Source: DASPKO01 sp035628055
Lineage (GTDB): Bacteria; Planctomycetota; Phycisphaerae; Phycisphaerales; UBA1924
Reading direction: 5' to 3'
Assembly: GCA_035628055.1 (NCBI GenBank)
Contig: DASPKO010000254.1
Coordinates: 1-10,980, forward strand
DNA: 10,980 nucleotides
Shown here: positions 7,630 to 10,980 of the stretch, piece by piece
How positions within the stretch are numbered: the first letter of the stretch is position 1
How the letters are laid out: the number at the start of each line of letters is the position of its first letter
The notes under the pieces: model-generated
Told to the model about the DNA's origin: nothing
Database searches by the model: none
The model's input: the letters and a program-made list of their open reading frames with translations, nothing else
Made by a program: the position numbers and the translations under genes

Positions 7630-8442
7630 CTAGAACTTCTTATGCGCCTCGCGCCGCGGCGCCGGGCCCAGGCGCAGGATCGCGCGCGCCAGTTCCAGGT
7701 CCGCGCGGCGCGTGATCTTCACGTTCCCGGGCTCTCCCTCGACGACCACCGCCGGAACTCCCAGCCGCTCGACAAGCTGCGAATCGTCGGTGCTCGTCAG
7801 GTCCGCCTGGGCGTACGCCCGGCGGAGCAGCGGGGCGGCAAAGACCTGCGGCGTCTGCACCGCCCAGACATCCCTCCGGGCCAGGGTTTCCTCGACCACC
7901 CGGGCCCGCGCGGCCGGCCCGCCGGGCGCCGGCCCGAGGATCGAGGCCAGCGGGTCCGGGTCCGCCAGACCGGGCTCCGCCTCGCCCACGCGCTTGAGCG
8001 TGTCGGTGACCTCGAGCGCCGGCACCACCGCGGGATGGCGCTCCGCGGCCAGGAGCACGCGGTCGATCAGCGTCTCCGAGGCGCAGGGCCGGGCGGCGTC
8101 GTGCACCGCGATGTGCGTGATTCCCTCGTCGGGCACGAGGGCCAGGGCGGCCGCCACGCTCTGGTAGCGATGATCCGGACCGCCGCGGCAGACCCGCACG
8201 CCCAGGAGCCCGAGCGTGTCCCCGTAGCGCTCGGAAAACCGCCGGTAGGCGCCGTCCTCGGCGGGCCCGGCGACGATCACCAGCGAGACCTCGGCGCGTT
8301 TGGTGAAGAGCTCGACGGTGCGCTGGAGCAGGGGGCGACCGCCCAGGTCCTCGTCGAGCTTCGACCGGTCCCCCAGGTCGGGGCCGGACTCGGCGTAGCG
8401 CCGGGAGGAGCCGGCCGCGGGGATGATCACCGCGAGGTTCAT
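7630..8442 (-). CDS. ispD: 2-C-methyl-D-erythritol 4-phosphate cytidylyltransferase
   Basis: The third step of the MEP (non-mevalonate) isoprenoid pathway: it joins CTP and 2-C-methyl-D-erythritol 4-phosphate to give CDP-methylerythritol and pyrophosphate in the cytoplasm. Length is 270 residues, above the usual 230 or so. The nucleotide-binding loop is IIPAAGSSRRY (6-16), with the conserved Lys probably K28. VHDAARP is at 113-119, TDTLKR at 146-151, QTPQVF at 196-201, STDDSQLVE at 217-225 and GNVKITR at 239-245 (K242 corresponding to the catalytic-site Lys). The extra length lies mainly in a Gly/Pro/Ala-rich insert between TDTLKR and VWAVQTPQ (about 152-190), plus a few residues after the first loop. 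The ATG at 8442 is secure because an in-frame TAG occurs four codons upstream. It heads a probable operon with two methyltransferase genes; ispF and other MEP genes are not in view. Confidence 0.96.
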   Translation of the reverse strand: MNLAVIIPAAGSSRRYAESGPDLGDRSKLDEDLGGRPLLQRTVELFTKRAEVSLVIVAGPAEDGAYRRFSERYGDTLGLLGVRVCRGGPDHRYQSVAAALALVPDEGITHIAVHDAARPCASETLIDRVLLAAERHPAVVPALEVTDTLKRVGEAEPGLADPDPLASILGPAPGGPAARARVVEETLARRDVWAVQTPQVFAAPLLRRAYAQADLTSTDDSQLVERLGVPAVVVEGEPGNVKITRRADLELARAILRLGPAPRREAHKKF

Positions 8443-8511
8443 GCCCCGAGGCTAGCGCACGCCGGGCCAAGGCGTTGCGCGCGGGGCCATGGTGCATGCG
8501 GAAGGGGTCCG

Positions 8512-8529
8512 CGCGGCGCCGGCGCCGCG
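8512..8529. repeat. Perfect 18-bp GC palindrome
   Basis: CGCGGCGCC is followed directly by its reverse complement GGCGCCGCG. Beyond a small interior mismatch, GGGG (near 8505) can also pair with CCCC (8531-8534). As RNA it would form a 7-bp stem with a CCGG loop. It lies about 70 bases upstream of ispD. It could be a protein-binding site, a cruciform or a chance GC palindrome. Confidence 0.5.
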
Positions 8530-8738
8530 GCCCCTGGTTGACCTTCTCACCGGCGGACTGCTCACGAGCGCCCAGCGAACAGAGGCCGCGTTCGCGCTGC
8601 TAAGAACACCGCCGTAATGTGGGGTGTTGGCATGTCGGCAATCTAACGTCGGAGAGCGGGTGAGTTAGTCTTGGCCTTGTGAAACTGCCCCGGCCCGTTC
8701 CGGACCGTGTAGGGCAGCTTCCGGAGGCAGACCACCAA

Positions 8739-8800
8739 CGTTGAACCGGGTGTCCAAAGGCCGGTGGACCGGCCACCCCGTGCCGACACCCGATTGACCG
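8739..8800 (+). promoter_or_regulatory. Nested inverted repeat in the DUF11 gene leader
   Basis: The outer arms CGGGTGTC (8747-8754) and GACACCCG (8785-8792) are perfect complements. They enclose an inner hairpin, GGCCGG, loop TGGA, CCGGCC (8759-8774). Further imperfect pairing continues outward to about 8739 and 8800. It ends 14 bases before the ribosome binding site, so it may be a structured 5' leader or an operator. The right arm can also pair with 8622-8632 (GGGTGTTGGCA against TGCCGACACCC, one G-U), giving an alternative fold. Confidence 0.35.
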
Positions 8801-8814
8801 ACGGCCGAGCGCCG

Positions 8815-8821
8815 AAAGGAG
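8815..8821 (+). promoter_or_regulatory. Ribosome binding site of the DUF11 gene
   Basis: AAAGGAG lies 8 bases before the GTG at 8830. An in-frame GTG at 8821 overlaps this site and is too close to use it, so 8830 is preferred. Confidence 0.75.
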
Positions 8822-8829
8822 TGAACATC

Positions 8830-10980
8830 GTGAAGCGTTCCTCATCCCTGTCCCGTGTCGTCATGCTGTCCGTGTTCGCGGGCGGCATCGGCCTGGCGGG
8901 GTGCGAGTCCGACAACCAGACCCGCACCACCCGAAGGGCCGACACTACCCGGACCACCTCGGCCACGCGGGCCGGCACCGCGGCCATGCAGACCGACCGC
9001 GACGACCGCGCCATGAACGACATGCGCGGCGGTCCCGTCACCAGCATGGCCTTCCCCACCGGTGATCGCGACTCCAGCGTTCTCCTGGTCGAGAAGTCCA
9101 TGCCCCGCACCATCCTCGCCGGGCAGAACTTCGAATACCAGATCAAGGTCACCAACCTCACCGACCTCACGCTCACCGACGTCCGCGTGCGCGAGTACCG
9201 GCACAGCCAGTCGGCCAGCATGTCCCGCGAGGGGGCCGCGGATCGGAACCTCGACCGCAACGCGGATCGCAACGCCATGGACCGCACCGGCGGCCGCAGC
9301 GAGACCCGCATGAACGGCGACGCCGAGATGCGCCGGCGCGACCGCGACGCCAACCTCGACCGCGACCGGAACCTCGACCGCGATCGCAACCTCAATCGCG
9401 ACCGGATGGGCGACGGCGCCGACGAGTCCAAGGCCGCCGAGAAGGACATCACCTGGCCCGCCCGCGACAAGCCCGCCAACAGCGACGCCTCGGGCAACGA
9501 CCGCGCCCCCGGGGCCGCGCCCGGCAATCCCAACCGTGCGCCCGACGCCGCCCCGAGCGGCGACCGCGTCAGCGTTCGCAAGAGCTACTCGGCCCGGGTG
9601 ACGGAGCCTCCGGCCGGCGACCGCGTCGTCCGCGACCAGACCACGACCCGCGACCGCACTACGGTCACCACCACGACGACCACGCGGGCCACCGCGACCG
9701 CCCCGGCCAATGAGGTCCGCATGGGCCAGCCCGGCAGCGGGACCGATCCCAGGTCCCCCGATGCCCGCGGCCCCGCGGGCACCGGCTCCAAGCCCGCCGA
9801 GAAGGACCTGACCTGGCCCGTCCGCACCGAGGGCGGGGTTCCCGAGGCCCCCGGCGACGTGCAGGACCCTGACAAGCGGCTCGCTCCCGACCAGTCCGCC
9901 AAGGCCTCCGAGCGCGACATCACCTGGCCGCCCACCGGGCCGGCCACGATGCGCGAGCCCGCGCCGGCCCCGCGCCAGCGCGAGTTCGTCCGCGAGGCGC
10001 GCCGCGAGACCATGAACTACACCGACATCGAGCTCGGCAACGACTACGAGGAGTACCAGGTCGGCACCCTCGGGCCGCGCCAGACCAAGACCATCACCGC
10101 CCGCGCCGGCGGGGCCGCTGACGGCACCACGCTCTACTGCACCGCCGTCTCCTATCTCCCCGTGATGTGCGCCACCGTCACCGCGACCAGCCCGCGGCTG
10201 GAGATCGCCAAGACCGGTCCCGAGACCGCCAGCGTGGGCCAGCCCATCAACTGGACGATCACGGTGCGCAACACCGGCACCGGGCCGCTCGAGGGCCTGA
10301 CCATCACCGACAACATGCCCCAGGGCCTCACCACCAACGACGGCCGCAGCAGCACCAGCTTCAACGTGGGCACCCTGGCCGCCGGCCAGTCCCGCCAGAT
10401 GCAGGTGACCGCGGTCGCCCGTCAGCCCGGCCGCTACTGCAACCGCGTCGAGGCCCGGGCCCAGGGCATGACCGAGACCGCCGAGTCCTGCGTCGAGGTT
10501 CGCCAGCCGCGCCTCACCATCGATAAGACCGGCCCGGCCGAGGCCTACACCGGCCTGGGGCTCGACTTCACCCTCACGGTCCGCAACGAGGGCGACGCCC
10601 CGGCCCACAACGTCGTGGTCGAGGACATCATGCCCGCCGGCGCCCGCTTCGTCAGCGCCACCAACAACGGCCGCAACGCCGGCAACCGCACGAGCTGGAA
10701 CATCGGGACGCTGAACCCCGGCGAGAGCCGGTCCATCACCGTCCGCATGGAGGGCAACACGGTCGGCAACTTCGAGAACTGCGCCACCGTCAGCGCCCAG
10801 GGCATCCAGCCCGAGCGCGACTGCGTCACCGTCCGCCTCGCCGGCGTCACCGGCCTCCTCCTCAACCTGGCCGACACCAACGACCCGATCCGCGTCGGCG
10901 AGGAGGAGATCTACACCGTCATGGTCACCAACCAGGGCTCCTCCGAGGCCACCAACGTCCGCGTCGAGGTCGCCCTCGAG
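8830..10980 (+). CDS. DUF11-repeat lipoprotein with a long disordered insert, 3' end outside window
   Basis: A secreted, lipid-anchored repeat protein, probably an envelope or surface component. The frame is open from the GTG to the right edge (717 residues seen). Residues 1-25 are a lipoprotein signal peptide ending in L22-A-G-C25. DUF11-type beta-sandwich domains (TIGR01451 style, also known from chlamydial OmcB) follow. Domain 1 begins near 83 ('LLVEKSMPRTILAGQNFEYQIKV' segment, to about 123) and resumes near 405 ('YQVGTLGPRQTKTI', to about 450). Domain 2 is about 457-556, domain 3 about 562-667, and domain 4 begins near 672 with 'VGEEEIYTVMVTNQGSSEATN' and runs off the edge. Between the halves of domain 1 lies a hydrophilic Arg/Asp/Asn/Pro/Thr-rich insert containing NLDRDR repeats, a Thr-rich run and three EKDITWP-like motifs. 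Cysteine pairs 437/447, 537/554 and 651/665 close domains 1-3. The exact function is unknown; binding partners cannot be inferred. Confidence 0.9.
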   Translation, partial: MKRSSSLSRVVMLSVFAGGIGLAGCESDNQTRTTRRADTTRTTSATRAGTAAMQTDRDDRAMNDMRGGPVTSMAFPTGDRDSSVLLVEKSMPRTILAGQNFEYQIKVTNLTDLTLTDVRVREYRHSQSASMSREGAADRNLDRNADRNAMDRTGGRSETRMNGDAEMRRRDRDANLDRDRNLDRDRNLNRDRMGDGADESKAAEKDITWPARDKPANSDASGNDRAPGAAPGNPNRAPDAAPSGDRVSVRKSYSARVTEPPAGDRVVRDQTTTRDRTTVTTTTTTRATATAPANEVRMGQPGSGTDPRSPDARGPAGTGSKPAEKDLTWPVRTEGGVPEAPGDVQDPDKRLAPDQSAKASERDITWPPTGPATMREPAPAPRQREFVREARRETMNYTDIELGNDYEEYQVGTLGPRQTKTITARAGGAADGTTLYCTAVSYLPVMCATVTATSPRLEIAKTGPETASVGQPINWTITVRNTGTGPLEGLTITDNMPQGLTTNDGRSSTSFNVGTLAAGQSRQMQVTAVARQPGRYCNRVEARAQGMTETAESCVEVRQPRLTIDKTGPAEAYTGLGLDFTLTVRNEGDAPAHNVVVEDIMPAGARFVSATNNGRNAGNRTSWNIGTLNPGESRSITVRMEGNTVGNFENCATVSAQGIQPERDCVTVRLAGVTGLLLNLADTNDPIRVGEEEIYTVMVTNQGSSEATNVRVEVALE
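9352..9405 (+). repeat. Three tandem 18-base units encoding NLDRDR
   Basis: Three adjacent 18-base copies encode N-L-[DN]-R-D-R (residues 175-192 of the DUF11 protein). They differ at a few positions, mostly GAC/GAT and CGC/CGG, with one GAC to AAT. Degenerate relatives (DRNLDRNADRN) occur upstream at about 9238-9276. The pattern indicates local duplication inside the disordered insert. Confidence 0.85.
9430..9930 (+). repeat. Three dispersed copies of a K-x-x-E-[KR]-D-[IL]-T-W-P motif
   Basis: The copies are at 9430-9459 (KAAEKDITWP, residues 201-210), 9790-9819 (KPAEKDLTWP, 321-330) and 9901-9930 (KASERDITWP, 358-367). They are the only well-conserved elements in an otherwise low-complexity insert, and hold its only tryptophans. 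Conservation of a 10-residue motif amid divergent spacers suggests a short linear binding or processing motif; its role is unknown. Confidence 0.85.

Larger units (their letters stand above)
8443..8829. other. Divergent intergenic region between ispD and DUF11 gene
   Basis: This 387-base stretch should hold the promoters of ispD (leftward) and of the DUF11 gene (rightward). I cannot identify a convincing -35/-10 pair for either. It contains a GC palindrome (8512-8529), a 42-codon open frame of doubtful meaning (8489-8617, no RBS), and a nested inverted repeat (8739-8800) close to the DUF11 start. The right half (about 8590-8760) is visibly less GC-rich than the surrounding genes, as expected of a promoter or leader. 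Confidence 0.5.

Noticed and set aside
8628..8664. Possible ispD promoter on the minus strand (TTGCCG with a CATTAC-like -10)
   Set aside because: Only about 4/6 and 3/6 matches to the housekeeping consensus with 16-base spacing; such matches are expected by chance and promoter consensus in this group is uncertain.
8842..10608. A 588-codon open frame on the minus strand opposite the DUF11 gene
   Set aside because: Its translation is Gly/Ala/Val/His-rich with no domain, and it mirrors the high-GC third positions of the clearly real DUF11 gene, which has a signal peptide, RBS and recognisable repeats.

Overview
This is a very GC-rich bacterial window in which strong third-position GC opens long spurious frames on the opposite strand. 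Three traits together suggest a planctomycete, most likely of the Phycisphaerae type: an RHS/YD-repeat protein with glycine-rich linkers, a secreted protein of DUF11 repeats containing the 'VTNQGS' signature, and an IspD of the 'SKLDEDLGGRP' type. This placement rests on remembered family features, not on a search, and is moderately confident.

Layout, left to right. Positions 3-4655 (+) hold most of a very large RHS/YD-repeat protein, open at the left edge. It runs through many YD repeats, then into glycine-rich low-complexity DNA, and stops before any RHS core or toxin tip. A gene-free stretch of about 370 bases follows. Next is a small lipoprotein of the DUF4142 family (5030-5578, +). On the minus strand, transcribed right to left, three genes are tightly packed: ispD (8442-7630), a class I SAM-dependent methyltransferase (7619-6780) and a D12-class DNA adenine methylase (6783-5704). 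The gaps are 10 bp and a 4-base stop/start overlap (GTGA), so they probably form one operon. A 387-base divergent region (8443-8829) holds GC-rich inverted repeats. To its right, starting from a GTG with a strong ribosome binding site at 8830, is a large DUF11-repeat lipoprotein that runs off the right edge (+).

Functionally, ispD is a housekeeping isoprenoid (MEP pathway) gene, apparently cotranscribed with two methyltransferases. The DNA methylase has no restriction partner in view. The two lipoproteins and the RHS protein are cell-envelope or surface proteins.

The most notable observations are as follows. The first DUF11 domain of the 8830 gene appears to be split by a roughly 275-residue disordered insert carrying three copies of an E-[KR]-D-[IL]-T-W-P motif. 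Each DUF11 domain ends in a pair of cysteines. A nested inverted repeat lies just upstream of that gene. The RHS gene lacks its core. I see no CRISPR array, tRNA, rRNA, insertion sequence or complete defence system.
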